64,000 nt of DNA from Limnomonas spitsbergensis (GCA_037349105.1 JAYJMM010000119.1:1995001-2059000), one strand, 5' to 3'. Shown: positions 1 to 12,349, counted from the first letter of the stretch. Translations and numbers: made by a program. The notes: generated by a model from the sequence alone, not told the origin.

Positions 1-39
1 TCACCAGTGCTCATTATACTGCATACCAGGACCTTTGGA

Positions 40-185
40 AGGCCGCCGGGCAGCCATTACTGAGCCGATCGGGACCTAACCTTGACCGGCCTATGGCCGG
101 TGGCCCGAGCAGTAGAGCTTGCTGCACCAGGCCTCCACGGCCAAAGGCCATGGGGTAGCTGAATTGTAGCTGAAGCGTGCGGAAA
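40..185 (+). repeat. Dispersed ~150-bp repeat, copy 1
   Basis: The copy contains the family core ACCGGCCTATGGCCGGTGG followed by CCGAGCAGTAG and ends in GTAGCTGAATTGTAGCTGAAG. Related copies lie near 3470 and 7700 (inverted) and near 5800, 8525, 9045, 11345, 12350 and 14665 (direct). No terminal inverted repeats were identified; it could be a SINE- or MITE-like element. Confidence 0.6.
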
Positions 186-202
186 TAATCACTGGGCCGC
201 AC

Positions 203-3200
203 CTGATCAGAACACTGCAACAGGTACTGGCTGGCAATCAGCTGTATGGAGACGATCTTCATGAATTCATTGACGAACTTTGCCTGGTTGGCATAGTCAG
301 CCACAGTGGCAAAAAGCAGCAGCGAGGATGTGGAGCTCGTGCCCGACGGTGTGGTGGGGTAGTACATGAACAGGCCGTACTGGTTGGGGTAAGCTGAAGT
401 GATGCCGATGCCATACAGCTGTTGCAGGAGGGAGGAGGGAAACGTTTGGGCAGGGTTAGGGCTTAGGGCCTCAGAGAGGTACCGGTAGTAGGAGGGAAAA
501 GGATGGGGTTAAGGGTTCAGGGTGGAGGGTGTAGGGGGGAAGGAGGGGGGGGGAAAAGGGCAGGGAATGAAGGGGCTGTTTGAAGGTCTGGATAGCATCA
601 TGTGGTGAGGAGAGCTATGGCAGGAGGGCAGCGGGACAGCGATGGGGGGGAGGAGAGCTTAAGCAAGGGAAGGGAGACGTGACAATGATTGGGGAGGGGA
701 GGTAAAAGGCATGGTTGAAGGTCTGGACGTTGTGATGTTTTCAACCATTTACCGGTACTGTATATGTACTTTGCCTCCCCTCATGAGTCATGACTAAACT
801 GTTTAGGGTGATGTGTTTGGGTTTAGGTTACTAATGATCGATTGCCAACTCCACTTTTCAGTCAAGAGCTTTTCGTCCATTTCGTATTCTGAGGGTAGCA
901 TTGAAAGGAATCGTTTTTATACCGGAGGGAAGGCAATTCAAATCCACTGGTACCTGTTATGGTGATACTAAGGTTTGCATCCTTGCCACCAATCTATTAC
1001 AGCACAGGGGTGATGCATCATGTCCAGTATGAAGGACCCTGTAGGCTCAAAGGCTCCAATTTCTCCGGTATTGCCTGCTCCTTGACCCTTATTCCCAACC
1101 GCTTTACCCTGAACTTAAAAGATCCTTTAACCTAGACACTTAAGTCTATACCCTAAACTAGTGCTCACCAAGTTGAACAGGCTGTTGAACTTGGTGGCGT
1201 CATTGGTTGCCGGGTAGGCGAAGCCCGTGTCCGTTATGTTGAACGGGGACGAGGCGGCTGAGGAGTACTTGAGGACCGAGATAGCGACAGCGCAGGTGGG
1301 TGGGGGAGGGGGAGGGGGACTGGGTGGGAGGGGCGGGGACGGCGCGGCAGGCGGGGGTTTGGGCGGGCTGGGCGGGCTGGGCGGGCTGGGGGGCCGGGGA
1401 GCGGGGGGCGGCGTGGGGGGTGTGGGCGGTGGAAATGGCGACGGGGGTGGCGGAGGAGGAGGCGAGCAGTTAGAGGAGCTGGGGATCATGTAGGAGCAGG
1501 TGACGTTCGGGAAGGGACCGTTGGGCGGCACACCGCTGGAGGGCACGCCGCTGGGGTGGTAGAGGTTGATGCCGTTACTCATGCCGTACAGCGGGCTGGA
1601 GATGCCTGCGACAGTAAATCGTAAATCGTAATGAAATTACAGTCTGAATCACTGTAATTACACTGGGGATCGGGGGCTAGGATGCTGCCTCTACCCCTTT
1701 TCAACTACGCCGGCCTTAAGAGAGTCTGAACGGCAGAATCGTCCAATTTGTCTGATTTGTCATTTGTCGTATTTGTCAGCACGTACCAGCGCTTAGTCTC
1801 TGCATACCGGTGTAGGAGCTCACCTTGGGTTGGCACCAGGTTGCTTGCCATGGTGTTGGTGCACGCGTAGTAGGGCGTCGATGCACCGCACGAGCTGGCA
1901 TAGGGGAATGGGGCACTCTGATTGTAGGGCCGCGCGGGGTTGCACCTGCGGCATGTGGATCCTTGTGGGCTCAGTGGTAATACACTGATTGGCAGTCCAT
2001 CCTGAGGTGTGCAGTTTGAAATTCGCCAAGGTTCATTTCATACCGTGTTCCAGGTGTAAGCGGGGAAACGTCTGGCGCCTTGTTGAAAGTGCCCCGCAGA
2101 GTGTCGTGAGCGGGCTATCCTAATAAGGATAGACCTACTGTGGGTCGAGCGGTACCTAAAAACGCCGCCTGCTTCGGCAGAGGAGGAGTCTTTCTTTCTA
2201 TCTGTTGACCAGGCATGCCAGCCTGGTTTTGACCAACACAATTTGCAACCCACCAGCTTGAAACAAGTCCCCCCCCTCCTGTCAGATAGTAGATGTGGGG
2301 TTATTGCATGATGCAGGCCTCACCCTGAGCCTCCGGAGTCAGTCGCGTAAAAGGATCCGAAGAACCCGCAGGATGACGTCGACCCAGGCGGGCCCCTGAG
2401 ACCGCTGGGGTACGGCTGGTTTGCGATCTTATCCCACAGGCTGTTTGAGTTGATCGACACGCTGATGGACAACAGGCTGTTGGCCATGGTACTCAGGAAG
2501 TTAACCCTGTTGGGAGATGAAACGCATATTCAAATTCAATTTAATTCAATTTCCAAATTGAGAGGCAGGGTTAAAGCTCCAGGTGACTTCCCACAACGTG
2601 CGTCAGAGTCCTCCTCCTCTGGGTTCAAGATGTGGATAAATTCTTCTTATTGTGGGCAACCCTAATTTTGAAAAAGAAGAGAGCGTTCGAAGTCAGGCCA
2701 AACCTGTAGCGAGCAAAGTCTCCAAGGTTATGAGGGCTTGGCCGTCCATGGCGGCTTCACCCCAAACCTTGGGCATGAAAATGCATCACTCCAGGCAGCC
2801 TTACCTGAGTTACAGCACGCTCTAGTTTAGGGTTCAGGGTTTAGGGTTTAGGGTTCAGGGTTTACCTGAGTTACAGCACGCTCTAGTTTAGGGTTCAGGG
2901 TTTAGGGTTAAGGGTTCAGGGTTTACCTGAGGTACAGCACGCTCCACAGCACCAACGACCCCGTCGTGGACGTGACGACATCGCACTGGATGCTAGAGGG
3001 GTTGTACAGGTACGGACCGAGCAGGCCGTTCGTGGCCTCCCCAGTCACAGGATCGACGCCAACCAGGTAAGCACAGTCTGACAACCGGTCATACGCGCGC
3101 CCGGAGTTGTTGAGGATCATGACGGAGGATACCATGCTGGTCGGCGGGGCGGGGGGGGGGCTCGGGCTGGGCGGCGGCAGCGGCGATGGCGGGTAAGGCG

Positions 3201-6200
3201 GGGCTGTCGGGGGTGCGGGGGGTGGTCTCGGCGGGACTGCTGGGGCCGGAGGCAAGGGCGGGGTTGGCGGAGCTGGCGGTGACGGCGGCGACGGGGGACG
3301 GTTCAATGAGCCACAGCCCCGCATGAGGGGGGTCTGCCCTGCTCCAACGGAGGTGTACAAGTCGACGATGGGACTCGCCATGACGGCAACAACCTGTGGG
3401 TGACAGCGCATCAGGCAGGGTCCAGGGTTTGAGTCCAAGGCGGCTTTGGCTGTCAGGGCCGTCAGCCCGTTTTATGTTCAGTGCAATTTAGCTACGTTTC
3501 AGCTACATCACGGCCTATGGCTGAGCCATCCTGGTGCTGCGTGCACTGTTGCTAGGCCGCTGGTCCCGGCTGGTCATCCATGGTTCCTGATAGGCACTGT
3601 GTTGCCTGCCTGGCAGCCCCCCCAAAGGTGATCTGGTGTGCACTAAACGGACCACTGCTCAGGTGCGCACCTGGTCGTTCATGTTGGTGTTGGTTTTGCC
3701 GCAGTTACCATTGCCAGAGGGGCCATCTAGCAAGAAGCGTGTCAGGTTGAACTGCCGGGAAGAAACAGCAAGCAGATGTTCAGGGCAACATACACGATTG
3801 TAGGCTTAGGTTGATAGATAAGCGTGGAGGTTTATGGCTTTAGGGTGAAGGGTTAAGTTCTTAGGGATTAGGGTTCAGCGTCCAGGGTTAAGGGTAAAGA
3901 GGGTCAGGGGTTAAGGGTTCACTGCATCCTTAACCCTAAACCTAAACCTGCAGCATGTCGGCACGCCACCCCAGGCCAAAGCACCAACCCATAGCATCCT
4001 CCTCCCAGCACACACACACAGCAGCAGCCCCGGACGCTCTCACCCTTGCATACATGAACAAGCTGTCGGTTTGTGACAGGTCCGCGACTTCCGAGGTGTC
4101 CAGGCCTCCGCTCTTGGACACGCAGCTGCCCTGCAGTGAAGCAATGTGCGACCAGTGCTTATCTTTTGTGTGGCTATAAGTTCAGCTACATTTCAGTTAG
4201 CTTCTGGGTAGTTAGTGGCTACAGTTCAGCTATGTATCAGCTACCTCCCAGATTCTGGGTGAAGGCCCCCTGCGTGACCAGCCATGTCGCTTGGGTCTGT
4301 GTCTAAAGGATGGTCAAGGCCTCCTAAAGGGCCTTAGGCAGCCGCAAGTGGAAATATAGCCGGGAGGGGAAACACAGTGTGGCAAAGTGTGGATTGGTGA
4401 AGTGTCTAATTTGGGGAGGAGTATGGGGTGAGGTCTTTAATTTAGTCATGACGTTGCTGATTGACTATTGAAACAGGTCCCTTGGGTCCATTTGCGCCCA
4501 AGAACTGCAAATCTGCAGAACTGAATTCTGGCGAATCGAATCTGATCAAATCGAATCGAGACTAATCAAGTCAAAATAAACTGGAGTGGAAATCAAACAG
4601 GTCAGAAGAAAGCATATCAGATCGAGACAAATCGAATAAAATTTGAATCAAATTGAGACAGAGCAATCTGAATCGAGACAAAGTCACGCAAGGCAATTTC
4701 GTGAAATTTAAATTAAAATCGAGGCAATTCAAACCAAAGTAAAAACAAATCGAGACAAGTAATATTAAAAATAAATAAATCCGAAACAATCCAAGTCAGG
4801 GTATATACCGGCCCTCAGAGATGTAGGTGGCGTTAGTCCACAGTCCCCACCGGCTGTCCTGGCATCACGCTGCGCCGATATCTGCTGGTCGAAGGATTGC
4901 ACACAGTGTGCAGGTCGATGGCATAGGTGAAGCACGACCACTGGCCGAAGACGGAGGATATCATGTCACCGCTGCAGGTCCAACGGGACAGGCAATGGGG
5001 AGGAAGGGTTCAGGGACTTGCAATGGGGAGGAAGGGTTCAGGGACAGGCAATGGGGAGGAAGGGTTCAGGGACATGCAATGGGGAGGAAGGGTTCAGGGA
5101 CATGCAATGGGGAGGAAGGGTGCAGGGACATGCAATGGGGAGGAAGGGTTCAGGGACAGGCAATGGGGAGGAAGGGTTCAGGGACAGGCAATGGAGAGGA
5201 AGGGTTCAGGGACAGGCAATGGGGAGGAAGGGTTCAGGGACAGGCAATGGGGAGGAAGGGTTCAGGGACAGGCAATGGGGAGGAAGGGTTCAGGGACAGG
5301 CAATGGGGAGGAAGGGTTCAGGGACAGGCAATGGGGAGGAAGGGTTCAGGGACAGGCAAGCACACAGAGTAATCTGCGAAAATCCCTGTGCATCGTCAAT
5401 TCGTCATAGACATAAAGGGCTATTGGCAAGGATGAGGAGAATTTCGGTATCAGGCAGGAGCAGACTAAAACCTGAACCCTTAACCCTAAACCTTTATCCC
5501 TTCGCCTTAAACTTACATGAGGATCTACAAGGGTTTCTGCAGCAGGCAGGTGCAGAGGAAACCTAAAACCTGAACCCTCATGCTGCCTAAATGATCTTCA
5601 AGGATTCAGCATTAGGCAGGGGTAGAAGAAACGCAAGTGGGCGCAATAAAGTGGCTGCATGTGTGTCTCTGGATAGCGAGCAGGACGGCTTCAAGGGTAC
5701 CGTACAATTTTTCTTAGAGTTCAAGAATTGAAACTTGTGTTAGCTGTTAAGGTGGGGCGGCCATTGAGTTGATGCCTTTTTCCTGTCCACCAGATCATCT
5801 TTGGTACGCCACTGGGCGGCCACCGCTGGGCCGATGGGAACCAAACCCTGCCCCGCCTACGGCCAGTCCATGCCCGGGTAGCAGGGCTTATCAGACCTGT
5901 CCCCCTTCGGCCACACGCCATCTAGCTGGCCATGTAGCTGAATTGTAGCTGAAGCGCATAAAAATATACAGTGCAGTGGATTTTCAAGCGGTGATATTTC
6001 TCATGCCCTTCGATCAGCGATGCTTTCATCAGCAACTTCATACGCCTATTTTGTGTATATCGTTGTTTGGATGTTTGGTGCTTGAGCTAATGTTTACTCC
6101 ACTGAAGGTGCCGAAGGTGCAAGATTTCAGTGGCTGCTTAAATTATTATTTTCACACCGGTGCCTGACTATAATCTTGGATTGCTGATTAAATCCAAGTC

Positions 6201-8953
6201 GTGAATTATTTAACCCAAATCCCCAATCTTGAATCATCCTTCAACCAGCCAGCGCAACAGCTCCCCCACAAATTCAAATGGAACTAGCATTTCAAATAGC
6301 AATCATCCTGCCTGCCCCGCCCAGCAACCCTGCACCCTCTCAACTCTGTACCCCCGAGGACCGGGCGCAAACGAAAGTCACCTGAAGTAGTTGCCTGGGT
6401 AGCCTGACACGAAGGAGCTCCACACTGAGATGTACCCGCTCGGCTCGCTTGGGTTGAACAGGGAGGGGCTGGCGTGCAGGTACTGCCCAAAGCTTGAGGT
6501 CACTGGGTCTGCGGGCCGGCGGACGGCTCCGTAACCAGTCGCGTTGAGCGACACTGTCACGTACAAGATGTCGTTGTAGTTCTTCCATGCGTACATCTGC
6601 GGGCAGCCAGGGACGAAGCAGGGGGGGCGCGGGGGGGCGCTTTCTGCAGGTGCTGAGCGCTGTGCGGTACCGCTGGGATTAATCTTGCGTGGCAGGGCTG
6701 ACTGTGTTTGGGGTCATGCTTTCAGACATACAGGCCTAAAACCTGAACCCTAAACCCTAAAGCATAAGCCTAAACCCATACTCGTAACCTTACAAGCCGG
6801 CACCCTGCAGCAAGGGGCAGCCAGCAACTGGAGCTTTATGGTTCCTTTTTATAACAGTTACCCAGAACCTCATGCTGATGGCTCAATCAATTCAGTAGCT
6901 TCTGCAGCCTTTTTCGAATTGTCTAAAGAGAGAGAACAGGGGGGAAACCAGAGACATGAACTAAAACAAAGCCTAACACCCGCAACAAGGAAACACGCGG
7001 CAAATCAAAGGAGCGCCTAAACATAGAAAGACGGGAGAAAACACGGTGCGCATCTCCCTCGGAAGAGCATGCAGCCGCAGCCATAGCTGTGACATGCAGC
7101 CAACACATCCAAACGTTTCAAACCGTTTTGAACCGTTTTATGCTTTCCTTCGTACAGGTATAAATTTCCTTTTCTTTACGCACTCTGCGACCTGCAATCA
7201 CGTTTCCCCTCATGTACCCTTCGTTCTTGCTTTATATTTGCATTGCCGTTATGTGTGCCACCCACAGAGGCACCATTGCGCACCTGTCCGTAAGTGATAG
7301 CGCTGTCGGTCACGTCCACTAAGGCCGACTTGTAGACAATGTTCATGCAGGCCTGCTTCTGGTCGTACGTGATCGGATAACTGGTCGGAGCCAGGATGCC
7401 GCCCCGGTATATGAACAGGCTGGGCGCTCCGTAACCAGGAAGCAAGCACTGGGATGGATCCACGCCCCAGTTGTCAGCAACCTGTGCAATGTTGGTGCTG
7501 TTACTAGCAGAGGCCCGCAGTGGATCACACCTCATACCTGTACAGTCCAATTGAGAAAACACTCAGCTACATCCCAGTATGTGGTTGAAGACTTGAAGAT
7601 ACAATTCGGCTGCGATTCAGCTCCCTCCTAGAGCCTGTGGGATTGTATTGCACGTCAGCTACACCCCAAACTGCAGCCTCCTAGAGTCTGCGGGATTGTA
7701 TCGCCCTTCAGCTACAGTTCAGCCACACCCCGAACTGCAGCTGAGGGGTCCTAGTGCAGCATGCCCTGTTGCTTAGGCGGTTGGCCGTAGGCCGATCAGG
7801 GTAAAGTAAATGAATCCCCAGTGGGGGCTGCCCGGCATGTCCCTCAAAGATTAGTACTGTGCAGATTACGGTCCTTACGGTGGCTGAATTGCGTAGCTGA
7901 GTTCCAGTCACCGTAATTTCAAGGCAAATTCAGCTATTTTACCCGCTAGGGACCGCAATTACTTGCACGATATCTGAATTACAGCGCTGGGACAGCCCTG
8001 TCAAAGATGCTCTGGTGCGGTGAAATAACTTTTGCGGGGCCTTGCGCTTACCTGGCATGGACTTGGTGCAATGGAGAACAGAGACCCGGCGTTGTTGGCC
8101 GGGTACGAGGAACCGTTTGAAAATATGTAGGCCACATTGTTGGTTTGCTGGTTCAGGTAGTGGCAGTTGATGGTGAACTGCGGAGGGGCGTGTGGGGAGA
8201 GGAAGAGGGAGAAAGGTGATGGTCAGAGTGATCTTCTCACCAAAAGCTTTGAACACCGGTACTTTCGTCCATGGAAACATGGTTGAAAAGGAAGGGTCGA
8301 GAATTCCCACTCCCTGGGAGTAAAACGGGGCCATGCCCTGCATAAAGAGTTGGGTGTGGCCAGGGCACAGGTGAGATTTCTGAGCACAAGCTCCACGTGC
8401 TTTCTAGCGATCCACGTCAGAACCATGCTAGGTTTTCAGCAGGAACCATGAGTACTGCCTTGTATTTCAGTCGAGCGCTGAATACATTTTTCACACAAGT
8501 GTTTATTTTATTGCGCACCAGACCGCCGTTGGGGGACAACACCGGGCGGCCTCTACTGGGCCAATGAGGACCAAACCTTGACCGGCCTACCGCCGGTGAA
8601 CCCAGCAACAAGGCCCTCTCCAAGAGGCCCCTGCGGCTTTTGGCTGTAATGGAGCTGAACTGTCCTTGAGGCACTCTTTTTTCTTTGTTTCCGAAAACAG
8701 TAGGGAAACAATGTTGTCGCAGTGAGTAGGTGCACCGTAAGGAATGGGTGAACCACGCAAAACTGAACGTCGTGACAATTTAGCACACCTGCTGTGAGGA
8801 GAAGCCCAGCCAACTTGTTCGTGGCTGGTTTGGTACGGACACGTCCATGTTGGTACCGCCCTCTTTATGGGAGCACCAGTAGAAAATGCCGCTTTGCTGG
8901 CCTGAGGCGGCAGCAAAGGCCGCAATAAGGACTAGGCACGTGAGGCTCCTCAT
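203..8953 (-). CDS. Secreted Pro-rich modular glycoprotein, 12 exons, 3' end outside window
   Basis: Manual splice model, exons in order: 8789-8953, 8052-8177, 7284-7481, 6382-6596, 4851-4971, 4044-4130, 3671-3751, 2927-3393, 2324-2506, 1824-1945, 1169-1605, 203-418. All junctions are GT/AG, codon phase stays consistent, and the total is 2418 nt (806 codons) without a stop. The start ATG at 8953 opens a signal peptide (MRSLTCLVLIAAFAAASG); an in-frame ATG at 8974 is an alternative. The fourth-from-end and second-to-last exons contain long (P)nS linkers, flanked by Cys- and N-glycosylation-rich modules. This is the layout of hydroxyproline-rich wall or matrix glycoproteins of volvocalean algae, so an extracellular role is inferred. 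I do not recognise a pherophorin or enzymatic domain in the globular parts. Introns carry minisatellites and TTTAGGG-like tracts. The exon at 4851-4971 has the least certain 3' border. Exons may be missing, and the C-terminus lies beyond position 1. Confidence 0.65.
1215..1480 (-). other. Proline-rich linker-coding segment in exon 1169-1605
   Basis: On the minus strand this stretch encodes an almost pure run of Pro with Ser, Ala, Lys and Thr. It separates a Cys-containing module ending in NCS from one starting TCAVAISVLKYSS. On the plus strand the same DNA is G-rich and gives a spurious Gly-rich reading frame. Such (S)Pn runs are typical of hydroxylated, glycosylated rod segments in algal wall proteins. 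Confidence 0.7.
2800..2935 (+). repeat. Triplicated exon-end/splice-donor unit (61 bp)
   Basis: The sequence ACCTGAGTTACAGCACGCTC occurs at about 2803 and 2864 and, as ACCTGAGGTACAGCACGCTC, at the true end of exon 2927-3393. Spacing is 61 bp, filled with TTTAGGG-like DNA. On the minus strand each copy carries the last codons of the exon plus the GTAA donor region. Confidence 0.7.
3145..3305 (-). other. Proline-rich linker-coding segment in exon 2927-3393
   Basis: This is the second PPSPP/PPAPP linker of the secreted protein. It sits between a module ending LMRGCGSLN and one starting TSMVSSVMILNNSGR. Its composition matches the first linker, so two linker-plus-domain units are present in the gene. 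Confidence 0.65.
3470..3605 (-). repeat. Dispersed ~150-bp repeat, inverted copy
   Basis: Reverse-complement copy of the family seen at 40-185. The GCTACATTTCAGCTAC-like end comes first, followed by a degraded GGCC-rich core. It lies in an intron of the secreted-protein gene. Confidence 0.4.
3830..3955. repeat. Interstitial telomere-like tract
   Basis: Runs of degenerate AGGGTTA/TTTAGGG words followed by CCCTAAACC words. The same words recur near 480, 2820, 5480, 6740, 32730, 34130 and 36240, always inside introns or intergenic DNA. This is not a chromosome end. Confidence 0.5.
4990..5358 (+). repeat. 28-bp minisatellite, about 13 copies
   Basis: The unit begins CAATGGGGAGGAAGGGTTCA and ends GGGACAGG. 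Because 28 is not a multiple of 3, every plus-strand frame is open across the array and gives a periodic MGRKGSGTGNGEEG-type peptide. It is intronic in the secreted-protein gene, directly upstream of exon 4851-4971, and is not regarded as coding. Confidence 0.9.
5800..5965 (+). repeat. Dispersed ~150-bp repeat
   Basis: Copy with the CCAAACCCTGCCCCGCCTACGG core and the GTAGCTGAATTGTAGCTGAAGCG end. It is intronic in the secreted-protein gene. Confidence 0.55.
7690..7840 (-). repeat. Dispersed ~150-bp repeat, inverted copy
   Basis: Reverse-complement copy containing CAGCTACAGTTCAGC and GGCGGTTGGCCGTAGGCCGA. It is intronic and diverged. Confidence 0.4.
8525..8665 (+). repeat. Dispersed ~150-bp repeat
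   Basis: Copy with CCAAACCTTGACCGGCCTAC and a GAGCTGAACTG end. It is located in the first intron of the secreted-protein gene. Confidence 0.55.
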
Positions 8954-9044
8954 GGTTTTGCAGCCACCTGACATTTTAAAAGGAAGGGGGAGGAGATCAG
9001 TCAGGGCCTCAGGGGGCAGTGAAGTGTTTGTTTCTGTGTGCATT

Positions 9045-9200
9045 AGACCACCATTGGCAGGCCACTGGGCAGCCACCAGTGAGCCAATGGGAGCTGCACC
9101 TTGGCCCACTTACGGCTGGTGGCCCGAGCAGTAGGGCTTGCCGGGCCAGGCTTTCTCAGATGTAGACGGCAATGTAGCTAAACTGTAGCTGCGGCACACT
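9045..9200 (+). repeat. Dispersed ~150-bp repeat
   Basis: Well-preserved copy just upstream of the secreted-protein start. It reads GGCAGCCACCAGTGAGCCAA, then GGTGGCCCGAGCAGTAGGGC, then a GTAGCTAAACTGTAGCTG end. Confidence 0.6.
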
Positions 9201-9339
9201 AAATGAACAGTGGAATGGTGACAGATTTGATAGCCTGTGAGAAACATGCTACATGCATGACCGAGATCTTTTCTTCCTTGAACTGGTAAGAATTATAAAC
9301 AGGAATGGCCATGGTCTGAATTGTTTAGGTGCCTCAAAA

Positions 9340-9545
9340 TACTGGGGTGTGGGGTGTTGGGGTGTGGGGTGAGGGGTGAGGGGTGAGTAATGAGGGGTGT
9401 GGGGTGTGGACTGTGGGCTGAGGGCTGTGGGCTGTACTTTGCTGGGCTGTGGGCTACGAGCTGTGCGCAGTGGGCTGGGATGGGGACTGTTGTGGGCTGT
9501 GTATGTTGGGCTATGGGCTGGGTAATGGGCTGTAGAAGCATACCA
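9340..9545. repeat. GGGGTGT / GGGCTGT microsatellite
   Basis: Imperfect short repeats of GGGGTGTGGGGTG passing into GTGGGCTGTGGGCTG. No coding signal is visible. Confidence 0.7.
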
Positions 9546-9559
9546 GACAACCAAGCATC

Positions 9560-11340
9560 TAGGAAATCTGAATTTTAAGCCACCTTCAGGGCTTCAAGGG
9601 AAGAATACCCCCCACTGTTTCAGCCAGGTCTTTTCTGAGCAGTGATAGCTTAGCAAAGGTCTGCATGCGCATGGATTTGCAAGAGGCTAGCTGCACGTAC
9701 AGCGCAAGACAACAAGATTACGCTATCAAGCTTACGCTCAAACAGCCCTCATGGTTTTTGAGTCTAGGTGCATGGCTCAAAGCCGCATGCCCCCTCCCCG
9801 CTCCTCTTACCTGGGAATGGTCAATTGCGGTAGCACTCGTGTGTGTCCAGTCGATCGGCCGTTGGCTGATATTCAATGAGCGCAGGCGTTTGGAGCTGTC
9901 GATGAAAGCGTGGACGATGCTTTCTACCGGTAGCCCCACCCCAGCTGGAAAGGGTCCTTGCCACAGGGATCGCTGTGCTACTTAGCTTGGTTCCAGTTGC
10001 AGATTAGATGTCGAGCCACGCGGGCGGGGTGTTTAGACAGGAGAGGACAAATGAATCCCGTAAGCGGAATGTGGCGTCGAAATTTGGAAGGGTTCGATGT
10101 AGGATGCACGGTGCTGTCTCGAAGGCACCGCGGATGCTGGATGCTGTGGTGCTTTGGTGGGGCTGCCAGAACCGTCTCCTGGTGGAGAAATTGTGATTGA
10201 GGCAAACACTCTGGGACGGAGGCGATTGCAAATGTAGAAGAGCAACGTTTGAAACACGCTTGATGATGTGCGAGGACGGATAAAAATGAACAGGCTGCGA
10301 CGCGGCAGCTGGTGGCATTGGGTGGTGGGCGCCTAAGCCATCGGGGCTCGTGTTGCGGGGTGTGGCGGGCGCTCCATCGTCATGTGTGTCCGCACCTTCG
10401 ACATGCACCAATGCACGATAGCAGAACATAACGTGTATTCACCTCAACGTGTATGCAAAGTGGGAGTCGATTGATCCAAAACCATTATTGACCTACCGTA
10501 TGTAGAAATAAAGCGGAAATAAAGAGCTACATGGATCTATTACATGCCAAACTTTCCCGTCTCGTGCGCTGGATTTCACGGAGCATTCCTTACAGCGGTA
10601 TACTAGGTATGTTTATGTGGACACGAGAGGATGGGCCCTTTGAGTGATGTCGAATCATAAGTCATTCAGCTGCTGTGGTGTCCAGGGGTGGTGGCATTTA
10701 GGTGGCCAGGACGCCCAGGAGACTTCATCCATGCCCCCGAAGCATGCGTCTGAATCGATTCTCTGTGAGGCCTGCAACGGTGCTTGCCACTCGAGAATCG
10801 CCGAACGTACAGCGATTGACCAAATCTCGCAGTAATCACATCATGGGACTCCCATGCATCGTCAACCAGGGGACAACCATGCATTTCCGATTTTCGAGTG
10901 CGACGATTTATTTATGTAAGCTCTTTGATTCTTGGCAGCAACACCTGTCTAGGATCAAAGATCATGGAATCACAGGGAACTTTACCAGGGCTGCACACCT
11001 GCGCTCCGAACTTCCATGCCACTCATGGGTTTCCCAGGGCCAAGCCGGCGGCAGCGCCACCACTCCCACACGCCCCTGGAGTTGCATGCACCAGGGCATA
11101 CAACGAGATGAAACAACCGAGGGGTGTCGTGCGCCTGCGGGAATGCTCTGCTACTTACACCAGGCTGCAAAGGGAAGGGATTAATTGACGGGTGCCGAGC
11201 TGATGTGTCAGGCGTCCTATGCCGCTCCCACTCATTGTAACATTGGACAGGCTCCATTCGAGGCAGATGCTATCATACAAGAGGATAGAGAAAGCTACAG
11301 CCCCCTTCCTAGGTCCAGCATTTATTTCCTCAGCAACAAG
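9560..11340. other. Intergenic DNA, no gene recognised
   Basis: Several short overlapping frames are open on both strands (for example 10004-10429 minus), but none shows a recognisable motif, signal peptide or clean exon structure. The stretch lies between the start of the secreted-protein gene and the CTG-repeat region. Confidence 0.4.
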
Positions 11341-11344
11341 CACT

Positions 11345-11480
11345 CCTTCAACAGGCCGCCACGCGGCGGCAAATGTCCGATTGGGGCCGAACCTTGACCA
11401 GCCTACGGCCGGTGGTCCAAGCAGCATAGCCGGCCTTCCATACAGCAGCCTCCAGCCAAATGCCAGGAGGTGAAATGTAG
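11345..11480 (+). repeat. Dispersed ~150-bp repeat
   Basis: Copy with CCGAACCTTGACCAGCCTAC and GGCCGGTGGTCCAAGCAG. Its 3' end is truncated. Confidence 0.55.
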
Positions 11481-11629
11481 TAGGTTCATGGCCTGTACTG
11501 GCCTGGACTGCTCAGTTCTCTGACCCCCTGCATGAGGCGCACCCCTAACCTCTTTCGCTATTGCACTGTAAGAACGCACCCTTGCAATGTTGGAGAAGAG
11601 GAGGGAGGAGGGACTGAAGGAGGGAGCGC

Positions 11630-12260
11630 CAGCGGCCTGCTGCTGCCGCATGACCTGCTGGTGCTGCATGGCCTGCTGCTGCTGCTGCTGCTGCTGCTGC
11701 ATGACCTGCTGGTGCTGCATGCCTGCATGGCCTGCTGCTGCTGCTGCTGCATGGCCTGCTGCTGTTGTCCCTGTGGTTGTTGTTGTTGTTGCAGCTGCTG
11801 TTTGATGCTGTTGCATGGCCTGCTGCTGCTGTACAACCGGCAGCTTACGATGTTTTTGCTGCACAGCCTGCTACCGACTGTTGCTCCCTAAATCCTGCTG
11901 CTCCAAGAACTGTGGCCAAGCTTGTGGCATAGCCTGCCACAGGTCCCGCTGCTGTTGCTGCTGCAGCATGGTCCACGGATACCTTTACGGCGGAATCTGC
12001 TGTAGCTGCTGCATTTGTGTCTTAGCCTACTGCATGGCCTTTTGATGCTGCATCTGTGGACAAGCCTGTTGCTGCTACTGGGCCTGATACTGCTGCTGGG
12101 CCTGCAGCCGTTGCATGGCACGCTGCTGAAGCTCATGCTACAGATGCTGTTGCATGGCAGGCTGCTGATACAGCTGCACCTCGAAAGCCTTCAGCATGGC
12201 CCGATGCTCTTGTTTCTGCTATTGCTGCAGTTCCGGCTACTCCCATTGCTAATGCTCATT
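11630..12260. repeat. CTG/CAG-rich microsatellite region
   Basis: Imperfect CTG repeats. On the minus strand the core (11640-11830) reads as a Gln/Ala/Thr/Met-rich peptide; on the plus strand it reads as Cys- or Leu-rich peptides. The repeat decays towards 12260. A polyQ protein is conceivable on the minus strand, but no flanking domain or splice site supports it. Confidence 0.6.
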
Positions 12261-12349
12261 GTGTGGAGAACCTGCTCATGGATCCTGTGGGGTACCCCTC
12301 GTGGATACTGTTTGGAACCTCTCGTGGATCTTGTGGGGACCTCTTGGGG

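Noticed and set aside
1227..1493. Gly-rich plus-strand ORF
   Set aside because: It is antisense of the Pro-rich linker exon; the minus-strand reading has Cys and N-glycosylation context and splice sites.
4827..5566. Three overlapping plus-strand frames of 160-182 codons
   Set aside because: They come from the 28-bp minisatellite inside an intron of the minus-strand secreted-protein gene.
11403..11891. PolyQ or polyC protein over the CTG repeats
   Set aside because: Microsatellite-driven frames on both strands; no conserved flanks or splice support.
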